Positions 16,641-26,506 of a DNA stretch of 64,000 bases are shown one piece after another (position 1 is the stretch's first letter; each line of letters starts with the position of its first letter). The DNA is from Achromobacter veterisilvae. GTDB lineage: Bacteria; Pseudomonadota; Gammaproteobacteria; Burkholderiales; Burkholderiaceae_B. The stretch covers positions 1 to 64,000 of the forward strand of contig NZ_UFQC01000030.1 in NCBI RefSeq assembly GCF_900496975.1, given 5' to 3'. The position numbers were made by a program, and so were the translations under genes. The notes beneath the pieces are model-generated. The model searched no databases, was not told the DNA's origin, and saw only the letters and a list, made by a program, of their open reading frames with translations.

Positions 16641-17978
16641 TCATGCCTCTCGGGTATCGATTTCGTGGCCGGTGCGGTCCCGGATCCAGAACAGCACCAC
16701 GGTGGAAAGCGTCACGGTCACCATCAAGTACCAGGCCGGCGCCATCGGATTGCCGGTGACGTGCAGCAGCCAGGTCACGAAGAATTGCGCAAAGCCGCCG
16801 AAAACGGAAATGCCCAGCCCGTACACGACCGACATGCCGGTCGTGCGCACCGCCTTCGGAAACAGCTCCGGCAGCATGGTGATCACGGGCGCGGTCTGCA
16901 GGGCCAGCAGCACCGCCAGCAAGGCGATCACCGTCATCAGCCGCCCGGTGCTGGGCGCGGACACCAGCCACTGGAAACACGGCAGCAATGCGCACACGGT
17001 GGCCGCGCGCGACCAGAAGATCACCTTCTTGCGCCCCACCCGGTCGGCCAGCATGCCGACGAACGGCGCGATCAGGAAACCGATGGCGCCCAGCACGACG
17101 CTGGCGGACAGGGTGGACGTGGCGGGCAGGCCCAGTTCCTTGTTGGCGTAGGCCGGCATGTAGAAGCCGATGATCTGCGCGCACACCATGCCGCCGATCA
17201 CCAGCAGGATGCCCTTGACCACGAGGGCCTTGTGTTCGGCGAACACGCGGCGCAGGGGCTGATGGCCGGCCGACGCCGCCGACTGCGCCGCGCTGGCGCG
17301 CGACGGCTGTTCGAGCGTTTCCTCCAGATTGCGCCGGATGTAGGCGCCCACCGGCACCGTCAGGATGCCGATCACGAACGGCACGCGCCAGCCCCAGGCC
17401 TGCATCTGCTCCCTGGTCAGCGCGGCCGTCAGCAGGGCCACCGTGAGCGCGCCCAGCATCACGCCCAGCGACTGGCTGCCGAACTGCCAACTGGAATAGA
17501 AGCCGCGCTTCTCCGGCGGCGCGTGCTCCACCAGCAGCGTGGTCGACGCGCCCACCTCCCCGCCCGCCGCGAAGCCCTGGATCAGGCGCGCCAGCACCAT
17601 CAGCACCGGCCCCGCCGCGCCCATCTGCGCGTGGGTCGGCGCGGCCGCGATCAGCGCACAGCCCAGCCCCATCAGCCACAGGGTAAGCGTCATGGCCGCG
17701 CGCCGCCCGTGGCGGTCGGCATAGGACCCGATCAGCATGCCGCCCACCGGGCGCATCAGGAAGCCGACGCCGAAGGTGGCGGTGGTCAGCAGCAACTGCC
17801 CGTAACCCGAGGCGGCCGGAAAGAACAGCGGCCCGATGACCAGCATCAGGAACGTGAAAACGGTGAAGTCGAAGAACTCCAGCGCGTTGCCGATCGTGGT
17901 GCCGGCGATGACGCGCCGGCGCATCGCCGGCGTGTGGAGATCCTGCCGGCCCGGCGCGGCGGCGATAGCGATAGACAT
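16641..17978 (-). CDS. MFS transporter, metabolite:H+ symporter (ProP/KgtP) family
   Basis: A 445-residue major facilitator protein with 12 predicted transmembrane segments. Diagnostic motifs of the metabolite:H+ symporter branch are present: NALEFFDFTVF in helix 1, GSYADRHGRR in loop 2-3 and RLIQGFAAGGEVGAS in helix 4. The ATG at 17978 has AAGGGG upstream; a longer upstream frame has no homology and would run into the LysR promoter. It is cotranscribed with the DUF2817 peptidase and divergent from a LysR gene, so it probably imports the peptidase substrate under LysR control. Confidence 0.92.
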   Translation of the reverse strand: MSIAIAAAPGRQDLHTPAMRRRVIAGTTIGNALEFFDFTVFTFLMLVIGPLFFPAASGYGQLLLTTATFGVGFLMRPVGGMLIGSYADRHGRRAAMTLTLWLMGLGCALIAAAPTHAQMGAAGPVLMVLARLIQGFAAGGEVGASTTLLVEHAPPEKRGFYSSWQFGSQSLGVMLGALTVALLTAALTREQMQAWGWRVPFVIGILTVPVGAYIRRNLEETLEQPSRASAAQSAASAGHQPLRRVFAEHKALVVKGILLVIGGMVCAQIIGFYMPAYANKELGLPATSTLSASVVLGAIGFLIAPFVGMLADRVGRKKVIFWSRAATVCALLPCFQWLVSAPSTGRLMTVIALLAVLLALQTAPVITMLPELFPKAVRTTGMSVVYGLGISVFGGFAQFFVTWLLHVTGNPMAPAWYLMVTVTLSTVVLFWIRDRTGHEIDTREA

Positions 17979-18070
17979 TTTTTCCCCTTGATGTCCGTTC
18001 CGGTGGCGGCCGGCCCGTGAACCCGGACGCTGCGCCTGCCCCGTGAGCATGAATATACGGACGGCAAACG

Positions 18071-18116
18071 ATAAGGAAAAGACAGTATTTTTGTTCCAGC
18101 GAATACTTTTTCTTAT
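18071..18116. promoter_or_regulatory. AT-rich inverted repeat in the MFS/LysR divergent promoter
   Basis: An AT-rich stretch between the divergent genes contains ATAAG (18071-18075) mirrored by CTTAT (18112-18116), and GTATT (18085-18089) mirrored by AATAC (18102-18106). Interrupted dyads of this kind in a divergent LysR promoter are typical recognition/activation sites, so this is the likely binding region for the LysR at 18157. Confidence 0.5.
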
Positions 18117-18156
18117 ATGCTGGCGCTGGTCGATTCCCGGATCCGGACTCCGCCCC

Positions 18157-19086
18157 ATGAACCTGCGCCAACTACGCGCCTTCGTACTGATCGCCGAGCA
18201 CGGCAGCATCCGCGCCGCGGCGCGCGCGCTGTTCGTCACCCAGCCCGCGGCCACGCGCAGCCTGCGCGAACTGGAGCAGAGCGTGGGCGCCGAACTGATG
18301 CGGCGCAGCGCCCGGGGAGTGGAGCTGACCGTCTATGGCGAAGCCCTGTACAAGCGCGCCGTCCTGATCCTGCAGGAAGCGCGCAGGGCGCAGGAAGAAA
18401 TCGGACAGATGCGCGACGGCGAAGGCGGCACGCTGAACCTGGCGTTCAGTTCGGCCGCGCTGACGGTGCTGCCCGCCGCGCTGGCCGCCTTCCGCGCGCG
18501 CATGCCGCGCGTGGCCGTCGCCTTCAACGAGGTGGCGCCGCCCTACAGCCATGAACAACTGGAATCGGGCCGCTACGATTTCCTGGTGCAGACGGAATAC
18601 GACGGCGACATCGACGACGGTTTCGCCCGCGCCACGCTGTTCACCCTGCCGCTGGCGGTCGGCGCGCGCGCCGGCCATCCGCTGCGCCACGCCCGCAGCC
18701 TGGCCGAACTGCACGATGCCCTATGGCTGCTGCCCGGCAACCTCCAGGCGCCCGCCAACCTGCTGCGGCTGGCCTTCGCGGCCCACAAGCTGCCGGCGCC
18801 CCGCGACGTGATCCCGTGCCAGTCGATCGCGGTGGCGCTCGCCATCATCGCCGAAAGCGATGCCCTGGGCATCTTCGTGCGCAACCTGTTCGACCACAGC
18901 CTGCTGCCGCGGGGCCTGCGCATGCTGTCATTGGCGCACGAACTGCCCGCCGCGCGCGTTTCCATCCTGACCCGCGCCGACTCGCCGCCCACTCCGGCGG
19001 CGCAATGCTTCATCGATTGCCTGCTGGACGCGCGCGCGGGCACGGCGGACGCGGGCGCGCCAGGGCTGCGCCCGAAACGCGCCTAG
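18157..19086 (+). CDS. LysR-family transcriptional regulator
   Basis: A 309-residue LysR protein: N-terminal helix-turn-helix (residues 1-60; MNLRQLRAFVLIAEHGS, QPAATRSLRELE) and a periplasmic-binding-protein-like effector domain. The ATG at 18157 begins exactly at the conserved N-terminus; 38 upstream in-frame codons lie in the promoter and are excluded. It is divergent from the MFS/DUF2817 operon and probably activates it in response to the transported compound. Its stop codon shares the four bases CTAG with the stop of the convergent hyuA-like gene. Confidence 0.92.
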   Translation: MNLRQLRAFVLIAEHGSIRAAARALFVTQPAATRSLRELEQSVGAELMRRSARGVELTVYGEALYKRAVLILQEARRAQEEIGQMRDGEGGTLNLAFSSAALTVLPAALAAFRARMPRVAVAFNEVAPPYSHEQLESGRYDFLVQTEYDGDIDDGFARATLFTLPLAVGARAGHPLRHARSLAELHDALWLLPGNLQAPANLLRLAFAAHKLPAPRDVIPCQSIAVALAIIAESDALGIFVRNLFDHSLLPRGLRMLSLAHELPAARVSILTRADSPPTPAAQCFIDCLLDARAGTADAGAPGLRPKRA

Positions 19087-20624
19087 CGCGCGCGCCCGGC
19101 GATCTCGCCCACCACCCGGACCCGCGCCCTTACGGCGTTTCCGGGCAGATAGGCCAGCGGAATGTCTTCCTGCTCGATCACGGTGATCGTTTCCGCGTCC
19201 GCGCCCGCCGCCACGGCGCGCTCCACCGCGATGCCGCGCGCGCGTTCCAGCAGTTCCTCGCGGCCCAGGTTGGTGAAGATCTGGTCGACCTCGCCCGAGA
19301 CCTGCGCGATGGCCGCGCCCACGGCGTTCGCCACGGCATGGTTCTCGACCCGCACCACGTCGGAGAAGCCCGCGACCCGGTCGGGAATCAGGACCGAACC
19401 GCCGCCCACGGCGATCAGCGGCACCTCCCGCGCATCGCTCTTCATGCGGTCGCAGGCCTCCGCGATGGCGTCATGGATGCGGGCAAGCGCGCCGCGCACC
19501 ATGGCCGGATCCAGATGCGCCACCCGGGCGCGGTCGCCGATGTCGGCCAGTCCCGCCGCGACGGCGATATCGGTGCAGGTGAGCTGCTGGCCGCCGAATA
19601 CCAGGGCCTCTTCGAGCAGGCGGTGGCCGACGCTGACCGGGCCGACCTGCAAGGTCTGCGGATCCACCAGCGTCCCGCCGCCCACCCCGATGGAAAGCAG
19701 GTCGGGCATGCGGAACGCGGTGCGCACGCCGCCCACTTCCACCATATTGTTGGCCTGGCGCGGAAAGCCGTTCTGCACGTAGCCCACGTCCGCCGTAGTG
19801 CCGCCGACGTCGCAGACCACCGCATCGTTGATCGAAGCCAGGAACACCGCCCCGCGCATCGAATTCGTGGGCCCGGACGCGAAGGAATGCACCGGGAAGT
19901 CGCGCGCATTCTCGGCCAGGGTGACCGTGCCGTCGTTCTGGGTAAGGAACAGCGGCGCGCGGATGCCGCTGTCGGCCAGCGCCTGCACGAACGCGTCGGT
20001 CGTCTTGTGGGCCAGGTCGATCAGCGTGGCGTTCAGCAGCGCCACGTTCTCCCGCCCCAGCAGGCCGATGCGGCCCAGTTGGTGCGAATAGGTGATGCGG
20101 CAGTCGGGATGCTCCTGCAGCAGGATCTCGCCCGCGCGCAGTTCGGCCGCGCCGATCAGGGGCGAGAAGACGCCGCTGATCGCCACCGTGGAAACGCCCG
20201 ACGCGCGGATGGCGCGCGCCGCGTCGCGCACCGCGATTTCATCCAGCGGCATCAGCTCGCGGCCGTCGAATTCATGGCCGCCCTGCACCAGGTACGTGCC
20301 GCCGTTGACCTTCCGCGCCAGGTCCTCGGGCCAATCGCAGAACGGCAGCAGCGACGCCGCCGCCGGCAGGCACACGCGCAGCGCGGCGGCCGGTTCCAGG
20401 TCGCGGCGCTGCACGACGGCGTTGGTGAAATGCGTGGTGCCGATCATCACGGCGTCCGGCGTGGCCGCCGGCGGGCAGGCCTGGATCAGCGCGGCGAGCG
20501 CGCGCCGCACCCCCGTGGTCACGTCGGAGGTGGTGGGCGACTTGACCGCGCCCAGCACGCGGTTGTCCTGCACAAAAACGGCGTCCGTGTTGGTGCCGCC
20601 TACGTCGATGCCTATGTGTTTCAT
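19083..20624 (-). CDS. Hydantoinase/oxoprolinase A-family ATPase (HyuA-like)
   Basis: A 513-residue protein with the two phosphate-binding signatures of the HyuA/acetone-carboxylase-type fold, GIDVGGTNTDA near the N-terminus and DVGGTTADVG at mid-length, and GVGGGTLVDP. HyuA proteins couple ATP hydrolysis to opening of cyclic amides such as hydantoins and oxoproline, usually with a HyuB partner. Here the partner is a DUF917 protein instead (20635-21741), 10 bp upstream. ATG at 20624 starts directly before the first motif. The substrate is probably a hydantoin-like ring compound, imported by the divergent peptide-type ABC transporter. Confidence 0.9.
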   Translation of the reverse strand: MKHIGIDVGGTNTDAVFVQDNRVLGAVKSPTTSDVTTGVRRALAALIQACPPAATPDAVMIGTTHFTNAVVQRRDLEPAAALRVCLPAAASLLPFCDWPEDLARKVNGGTYLVQGGHEFDGRELMPLDEIAVRDAARAIRASGVSTVAISGVFSPLIGAAELRAGEILLQEHPDCRITYSHQLGRIGLLGRENVALLNATLIDLAHKTTDAFVQALADSGIRAPLFLTQNDGTVTLAENARDFPVHSFASGPTNSMRGAVFLASINDAVVCDVGGTTADVGYVQNGFPRQANNMVEVGGVRTAFRMPDLLSIGVGGGTLVDPQTLQVGPVSVGHRLLEEALVFGGQQLTCTDIAVAAGLADIGDRARVAHLDPAMVRGALARIHDAIAEACDRMKSDAREVPLIAVGGGSVLIPDRVAGFSDVVRVENHAVANAVGAAIAQVSGEVDQIFTNLGREELLERARGIAVERAVAAGADAETITVIEQEDIPLAYLPGNAVRARVRVVGEIAGRAR

Positions 20625-20634
20625 GTCAGGGGCT

Positions 20635-21741
20635 CTATGCGAAGACCGAGCGATAGTCGAAATCGAAGCCAAAGGCGCGCGGGCCGACCAGTTCCAGTCC
20701 GCGCGGCGTGGTGAAGACGGACGGCGCGGGCAGCGCCAGCACGCTCACGCGCTGGCCGAATCGCAGCACGTCGGTCCCGATGCCGTCGCCGCTGACCGAA
20801 TCCAGCACGCAGATCAGGTCGGGCGTCATCACTTCGGGCACGCCGTCGCGCTCGCCCACCGAGAATTCATTCTGGAAATGCAGCGTGTACCGCGAACCGC
20901 GGTCCTCGCCCAGGCCTTCGAGCACGGCGCGGCCGCGCAGGAATCCCGCCGTGGTGCGGCGCTCGACGTCGACGACCTTGCCGGTGAACATGCGCTTGCC
21001 CGCCGTTTCCTGCAGCACGGCGCCGATCACGTCGTCGTGCTGGCGGCGCGCGCGCAGCACGACTTCGCCCAGGCGGATCGCCTTGCTGACGGTATAGAGA
21101 ATGCCGTGGTCCTTGACTTCGCTGCCTCGCCGCGGCGTCTTGCAGGTGGCGGCCGTGGACCCCATTTCGACCACGACCTTGCGGCTCAGGCGCTCGACCC
21201 AGGTGGCCGAGGCGGCGCGCGTCACGATGACCTCGTTGTCGCGGATGTCGGCGACGGCCAGCGGGTACATGGGCAGATCGTTCGCGGCGAAACTCGTCAT
21301 CTGGGCCTCCGGATAGGCCCGGCCCATGCTGTCCGCATCCACCACGGGCAGGCCCGTCAACGCCGCCACCATGAAGGGCTGCAGGCCGTTGCCGCCGCCG
21401 ATCTCCAGGGCCATCACGGCGCGGAAGCGCGCGCCGCAGTATTCCTCCATCATGCGCACCGGCTTGACCGCGAAATGCGGGTCGGCCAGGCGTTCCTGCC
21501 CGACCAGCGGCGCGCCCATGCCCGAAACCACCGCGACGCGGTCGTCGTCGTCCAGGTACATGGGATCCAGCAGAGAGACGCTGTAGCCCTTCTTGTAGAG
21601 CTGGCGCATGTTCAACAGTTTCTGGTACGGATCGCCGCCGCCGCCGGTGCCCAGGATCCAGGCGCCCACGGCCAGGGCTTCCATCTCTTCGGCGGATACG
21701 ACGCGCGTTCCGGTGTTCGTGCTTGCGGCTACAGATAGCAT
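20635..21741 (-). CDS. DUF917 / S-methyl-thiohydantoin desulfurase-like protein
   Basis: A 368-residue DUF917 protein (the family now named for S-methyl-thiohydantoin desulfurase), with LGTGGGGDPY near residue 30, VSGMGAPLVG, EIGGGNGLQP and DADSMGRAYPE. Family members often sit beside HyuA-type ATPases and act on cyclic thio-amide or hydantoin compounds; the biochemical role of most is unproven. It is the first gene of the two-gene operon with the HyuA-like protein and is divergent from a complete oligopeptide-type ABC transporter. This gives an uptake-plus-ring-opening module. Confidence 0.85.
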   Translation of the reverse strand: MLSVAASTNTGTRVVSAEEMEALAVGAWILGTGGGGDPYQKLLNMRQLYKKGYSVSLLDPMYLDDDDRVAVVSGMGAPLVGQERLADPHFAVKPVRMMEEYCGARFRAVMALEIGGGNGLQPFMVAALTGLPVVDADSMGRAYPEAQMTSFAANDLPMYPLAVADIRDNEVIVTRAASATWVERLSRKVVVEMGSTAATCKTPRRGSEVKDHGILYTVSKAIRLGEVVLRARRQHDDVIGAVLQETAGKRMFTGKVVDVERRTTAGFLRGRAVLEGLGEDRGSRYTLHFQNEFSVGERDGVPEVMTPDLICVLDSVSGDGIGTDVLRFGQRVSVLALPAPSVFTTPRGLELVGPRAFGFDFDYRSVFA

Positions 21742-21974
21742 GGTTCGATGAAGTCAGAAGTGAGCCGGGATGGGAGACAAACCTTACTTCGCCGCGATCT
21801 GGCGGGGCAAATTGAATATGCGCATGTCTCGCATAGACCCAAATCATGCGCCTGCATGTGTTGAACCTATGTGCCGCATTCTTCGTATTTATTTGCCGTG
21901 GCCTGGTGCATCTGCAAATATCAGGCCACGTCCTCCGGCACCGACCGGCAAGCGATATACAAGGGGAAACACCA

Positions 21975-23555
21975 ATGCGGCAACGCCTGAGCAACTTCCT
22001 TCTGGCAACGGCCATCGCCTGCGCCCCAGCGGCCTCGCATGCGTTCGAGACCTCGAACGGCAAGCGCATCCTCGTGATCGGCGGACAGCAGGCGGTGTCC
22101 GTCATGGACCCGGCGCAGAAATACGACTTGTCCATACGCACCATCCAGCAGGCCACCTATGACGCGCTGCTGAAATACGAGGGCGATCCGCCCGAACTCA
22201 AGCCCTGGCTCGCCACGTCGTGGTCGGCGAATCCGGACGCCACCGAATGGACCTTCAAGCTGGATCCGCGCGCCCGCTTCCAGAACGGCGATCCGGTGGA
22301 CGCCGCCGCCGTGAAGGCCTCGTTCGAGCGCACGCTCAAGCTGAACAAGGGCCCCGCCTGGATGTACGCCGACTTCCTGAAGTCCGAGAACATCCTGGTC
22401 GACGATCCGCAGACCATCCGTTTCAAGCTGACGCGCCCCTACGCCGCGTTCCTCGGGCTGATGCCGTGGTGGTACATCGTCAACGTGAAGGAAGCGATGG
22501 CGCACGAGCAGAACGGCGACTACGGCCAGCAATGGCTGACCGAGCACACCGCCGGATCCGGCCCGTTCCGCGTCAAGCGCGTGGAACCCAATTCCCTGTA
22601 CGAACTGGAAACCTGGAACGACTACTGGAAAGGCTGGCCCCAGCCCGAAAAGGCGCGGCTGGGCGGCATCATCTACCGCGTCATCACCGAGAACTCCAGC
22701 CGCCGCGCGGCGCTGGCCCGCGGCGAGATCGACATCGCCGGCAGCCTGTCGCCCGAGGACATCGACCAGCTCGCGGCCGTCAAGGGCGTGAAGATCGGCC
22801 GCAAGCCCGGCATGGGCGGATTCGGCCTGAAGTTCAATACCCAGGGCAAGTACATGTCGGACCTGAACTTGCGCCGCGCGCTGGCCTATGCGTTCGACTA
22901 TGAATCGCTGCTGAAGATCTACAACGGCAAGGCGCGCCTGATGGACAGCCCGTTCTCGCCGTCGGTGCAAGGCCACATCGCGGTGCCGGACATGCCGCGC
23001 CGCGACATGGACCGCGCGCGCGACTACCTGGCCAAGTCGAAGTGGCCGCAGGGCGGCATCGAACTGGAATACGTGTACGTGCAGGGGCTGGAAGAAGAAC
23101 GCCAGATGGGCCTGCTGCTGATCGACAACCTGAAGCCGCTGAACATCACGGTCCGCATGGTGCCGCTGACCTGGCCGAACATGGTGGCGCGCGGCGCCAA
23201 GGTGGAGACCTCGCCCGACATTTTCGCGTCGTTCACCTCGGTGATGTCGATCGACCCCGACTCCGTGGCCTACATGTACCACAAGGGATCCTGGGGGCAG
23301 TACTACGCCACGCACTTTCTCGACGACCCCGAACTCTTCTCGCTGATCGAACGCGCGCGCACTCTGTCCGCCTGGTCCGATCGCCAGCCGCTGTATGAAG
23401 ACATCCAGCGCCGCATCGTGGCCGACCAGCCCGAGATATTCGGCATGATCCGCGACCGCACCACGGCCTCGCGCGACTATGTCCAGGGCCTGCTGGACTC
23501 GCCCATCCGCATGGCCAGCGAGTTCGACCTGTACCCGCTGTACATCGGCCGCTAG
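21975..23555 (+). CDS. Periplasmic substrate-binding protein, Dpp/Opp (SBP_bac_5) family
   Basis: A 526-residue family-5 solute-binding protein with a Sec signal peptide (about 23 residues, ending SHAFE). Typical features are the MDPAQKYD region, LATSWSANPDATEWTFKLDP, and the SFERTL segment. The ATG at 21975 is chosen because AAGGGG precedes it and the signal peptide follows; the longer in-frame extension upstream is AT-rich leader DNA. It is the first gene of a five-gene ABC operon and faces the DUF917/HyuA operon across a 233-bp divergent region. Confidence 0.94.
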   Translation: MRQRLSNFLLATAIACAPAASHAFETSNGKRILVIGGQQAVSVMDPAQKYDLSIRTIQQATYDALLKYEGDPPELKPWLATSWSANPDATEWTFKLDPRARFQNGDPVDAAAVKASFERTLKLNKGPAWMYADFLKSENILVDDPQTIRFKLTRPYAAFLGLMPWWYIVNVKEAMAHEQNGDYGQQWLTEHTAGSGPFRVKRVEPNSLYELETWNDYWKGWPQPEKARLGGIIYRVITENSSRRAALARGEIDIAGSLSPEDIDQLAAVKGVKIGRKPGMGGFGLKFNTQGKYMSDLNLRRALAYAFDYESLLKIYNGKARLMDSPFSPSVQGHIAVPDMPRRDMDRARDYLAKSKWPQGGIELEYVYVQGLEEERQMGLLLIDNLKPLNITVRMVPLTWPNMVARGAKVETSPDIFASFTSVMSIDPDSVAYMYHKGSWGQYYATHFLDDPELFSLIERARTLSAWSDRQPLYEDIQRRIVADQPEIFGMIRDRTTASRDYVQGLLDSPIRMASEFDLYPLYIGR

Positions 23556-23560
23556 CCCCC

Positions 23561-24571
23561 ATGCTGCGCTTCATCCTGAAACGCTCGGCCTTCATGCTGG
23601 CGATGCTGGCCGGCCTGCTGGCCATCACGTTCACGATCTCGCACGTCGCGCCGGGCGACCCCGCCCGCCTGGCGGCCGGCCCCAACGCCACCGAGGCGAT
23701 GGTGGAGACCATCCGCGCCGAGTACGGCATGGACCGGCCCGTCCTGGCGCAGTTCTTCACGTATCTGGGCGGCGTGATCCACGGGGACCTGGGGCGCTCC
23801 ATCACCACCACGCGCCCGGTGTTCCAGGACCTGCTGCGCTACTTCCCGGCCACGCTGGAACTGGTGTGCTTCTCCATCCTGCTGTCCATCGTGGGCGGCG
23901 TGGCCCTGGGCACGGTGGCCGCCGCCACGCAGAACCGCTGGCCGGACCACCTCATCCGCCTGCTGTCCACCTCCGGCGTGGCCTTCCCGATGTTTTCGCT
24001 GGGGCTGCTGTTGAAGTACCTGTTCGCGCAGCACCTGGAATGGCTTCCACTGGGAGGAAGGCTGGACATGCTGGCCATCCCGCCGGACACGATCACGGGC
24101 TTCTACACGATAGACAGCCTGCTGCACGGCGACTACGAGACCTTCGCCTCGGCCCTGGGCTACATGATCCTGCCCGCCTTGGCGCTGGCGTTCCCGGCGC
24201 TGGCGTCCATCATCCGCGTGAACCGCGCCGAGATGCTGGAAGTGCTGCGCCAGGACTACATCGTGGCCGCTCGCGCGCATGGCGTCGCCCCGTGGCGCGT
24301 GATCGCCAAGTACGCCTTGCGCAACGCCATGCTGCCCACCCTGGCCATGATCGGCCTGCGCTTCGGCTGGATGCTGGGCGGCACGGTGCTGATCGAGTCG
24401 GTGTTCGACTGGCCGGGCATCGGGCTGTATGCGGTGCAGGCCACGATGAATTCCGACTTCCAGCCCATCATGGGCGTCACGCTGGTCCTGGGCGCAAGCT
24501 TCATGCTGATCAACTTCGTCATCGACATCGTCTACGGCGCGCTGGATCCTCGCGTCCGCCACCAGGGCTGA
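23561..24571 (+). CDS. Oligopeptide-type ABC transporter permease, DppB-like
   Basis: A 336-residue inner-membrane permease. The N-terminus LRFILKRSAF, followed by the TISHVAPGDPAR segment, is the DppB/OppB signature; the EAA loop is ARAHGVAPWRVIAKYALRN. Six transmembrane segments are predicted. It starts six bases after the binding-protein stop, with no separate ribosome-binding site visible, so it is probably translationally coupled. Confidence 0.93.
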   Translation: MLRFILKRSAFMLAMLAGLLAITFTISHVAPGDPARLAAGPNATEAMVETIRAEYGMDRPVLAQFFTYLGGVIHGDLGRSITTTRPVFQDLLRYFPATLELVCFSILLSIVGGVALGTVAAATQNRWPDHLIRLLSTSGVAFPMFSLGLLLKYLFAQHLEWLPLGGRLDMLAIPPDTITGFYTIDSLLHGDYETFASALGYMILPALALAFPALASIIRVNRAEMLEVLRQDYIVAARAHGVAPWRVIAKYALRNAMLPTLAMIGLRFGWMLGGTVLIESVFDWPGIGLYAVQATMNSDFQPIMGVTLVLGASFMLINFVIDIVYGALDPRVRHQG

Positions 24572-24576
24572 GCCTC

Positions 24577-25476
24577 ATGTCCACCACCGCCCTTTCGTCT
24601 TCCCCGCCGCCCGCCCGCCACGGGCTCGCGCGGCAACTGCGGCTGTATGCCGCCACTTTCGCGCGGAACAAGTCCGCGATGCTGGGCCTGGCCATCGTCG
24701 CCGCCTTCCTGCTGGTGGCGCTGTTCGCGCCCTGGCTGGCGCCCTATCCGGAGGATGCCGCCGGCTCCGTCAAGCTGGCGCAGAAACTGCTGCCGCCCAG
24801 CTCCGCCCATTGGTTCGGCACCGACGAGATGGGCAACGACATCCTGTCGCGCGTGATCCTGGGCGCGCGCACCTCCTTGCAGATCGGCCTGACCATCACC
24901 TGCATCGCCGCGCTGATCGGCGTGCCCCTGGGCGTCATCGCGGGCTACTTCGGCGGCCGGGTGCAGGAACTGATCATGCGCGTGACCGACATCTTCCTGT
25001 CGGTGCCGGGGCTGGTGCTGGCGATCGCCATCGTGGGCGCGCTGGGGCCGGGCATCCTGAACGCCATGATCGCGCTGTCGCTGGTGTGGTGGCCGGGCTA
25101 TGTGCGCCTGGTGCAGGCCAAGACGCTGTCGCTCAAGGGCGAGGTCTACATCGACGCCGCCCGCATGATGGGCGCGGGGCCGCTGCGCATCGTGTTCGTG
25201 CACATCCTGCCCAACTGCGTGTCGCCCATCGTGATCAAGGCGTCCATGGACATGGGAATGGCCATCCTCAGCGCGGCCAGCCTGGGCTTCCTGGGCCTGG
25301 GCGCCCAGCCGCCCTCGCCCGAATGGGGCGCCATGATTTCCGTGGGCCGCAACTACCTGCCGCAGTGGTGGTGGTATTCGGCCTTTCCCGGGCTGGCCAT
25401 CTATCTGACGGTGCTGGGGTTCAACCTGATCGGCGACGGGCTGCGCGACGTGCTCGATCCCAAGCAAAGGAGCTGA
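24577..25476 (+). CDS. Oligopeptide-type ABC transporter permease, DppC-like
   Basis: A 299-residue permease with the OppC-type N-terminal extension before the first transmembrane helix (RLYAATFARNKSAMLGLAIV), the HWFGTDEMGNDILSRV motif and the EAA loop DAARMMGAGPLRIVFVHILPN-like region. ATG at 24577 lies six bases after the DppB-like stop. Together with the DppB-like protein it forms the heterodimeric channel. Confidence 0.93.
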   Translation: MSTTALSSSPPPARHGLARQLRLYAATFARNKSAMLGLAIVAAFLLVALFAPWLAPYPEDAAGSVKLAQKLLPPSSAHWFGTDEMGNDILSRVILGARTSLQIGLTITCIAALIGVPLGVIAGYFGGRVQELIMRVTDIFLSVPGLVLAIAIVGALGPGILNAMIALSLVWWPGYVRLVQAKTLSLKGEVYIDAARMMGAGPLRIVFVHILPNCVSPIVIKASMDMGMAILSAASLGFLGLGAQPPSPEWGAMISVGRNYLPQWWWYSAFPGLAIYLTVLGFNLIGDGLRDVLDPKQRS

Positions 25477-25480
25477 TGCA

Positions 25481-26506
25481 ATGACGGCTCCCCTGCTCGA
25501 ATTCGACGATTTCCGCCTGCACTTCGATACGTTCGACGGCTGCTACCAGGCGCTGGACGGCGTCACGCTCAGCATCGCCGCGGGCGAAAGCCTGGGCATC
25601 GTGGGCGAGACCGGCTGCGGCAAATCGGTCACCGCCAAAAGCGTGCTGGGCCTGGTCCCCAGCCCGCCCGCGCGCGTGGCGGGCGGCGACCTGCGCTATC
25701 GCGGCCGCAGCCTGCTGGGCCTGGACGAGGCCGCCATGCGCAGGATCCGCGGCGTGGAGATCGCGATGATCTTCCAGGATCCGATGACCTACCTGAACCC
25801 GCTGTTCACGATCGGAGACCAGATGTCGGCGGTGATCGCCGCGCACGACGCGGGCAGGCCGCGCGCGCAGCGCCGCTCCGCCAGCCAGCGCCGGCGCCTC
25901 GCCGCCGACATGCTGGCGCGCGTGCACCTGCCCAATCCCGATATCCAGCTAACCCGCTATCCGCACCAGTTGTCCGGCGGACAGCGCCAGCGCGTGCTGA
26001 TCGCCATGGCGCTGTCGGGTTCGCCGTCCCTGCTGATCGCCGACGAACCCACCACCGCGCTGGACGTCACCATCCAGGCCCAGATCCTGGACCTGCTGGA
26101 CGAGCTGCGGCGCGATCTTGGGCTGGCCATCCTGTTGATCTCGCACGATCTCGGCGTCATCTCGCGAGTGTGCGACCGCGTCGCCGTGATGTACGCCGGC
26201 ACCGTGGTGGAAACCGCTCCCGTCGAAAGCCTGTTCGACGACCCCCGGCATCCGTATACGCGCGGGCTGCTGGCATCCGTGCCGCATCCCCGCAAGCCGG
26301 CGCAGATGCTGGCCGGCATTCCCGGCACCGTGCCCAACCTGTTGCACCCGCCCGCCGGCTGCCGCTTCCAGGCGCGCTGCCCCTCGGCCGTGCCCGCCTG
26401 TAGCCAGCAGCGGCCGGCCACGGTGTCCCTTGCCCCCCGCCATGACGCCGCCTGCCTGCTGCTGGCACAGCGCCATGTCCACGAGCCCGACCCCCATGCT
26501 GCTTGA
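25481..26506 (+). CDS. Oligopeptide-type ABC transporter ATPase, DppD-like
   Basis: A 341-residue ATPase: Walker A GETGCGKS, signature LSGGQRQR, Walker [10 protein letters not shown], followed by the family's C-terminal [12 protein letters not shown] and a Cys-containing CRFQARC segment typical of the oligopeptide/dipeptide subfamily. A strong AAAGGAG is placed correctly before the ATG at 25481. Confidence 0.94.
   Translation: MTAPLLEFDDFRLHFDTFDGCYQALDGVTLSIAAGESLGIVGETGCGKSVTAKSVLGLVPSPPARVAGGDLRYRGRSLLGLDEAAMRRIRGVEIAMIFQDPMTYLNPLFTIGDQMSAVIAAHDAGRPRAQRRSASQRRRLAADMLARVHLPNPDIQLTRYPHQLSGGQRQRVLIAMALSGSPSLLIADEPTTALDVTIQAQILDLLDELRRDLGLAILLISHDLGVISRVCDRVAVMYAGTVVETAPVESLFDDPRHPYTRGLLASVPHPRKPAQMLAGIPGTVPNLLHPPAGCRFQARCPSAVPACSQQRPATVSLAPRHDAACLLLAQRHVHEPDPHAA

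Noticed and set aside
21818..21825. ATGCGCAT palindrome in the DUF917/Dpp divergent region
   Set aside because: Only 8 bp and without a flanking pattern; short palindromes are expected by chance. The 233-bp region surely contains two promoters, but I could not assign them.
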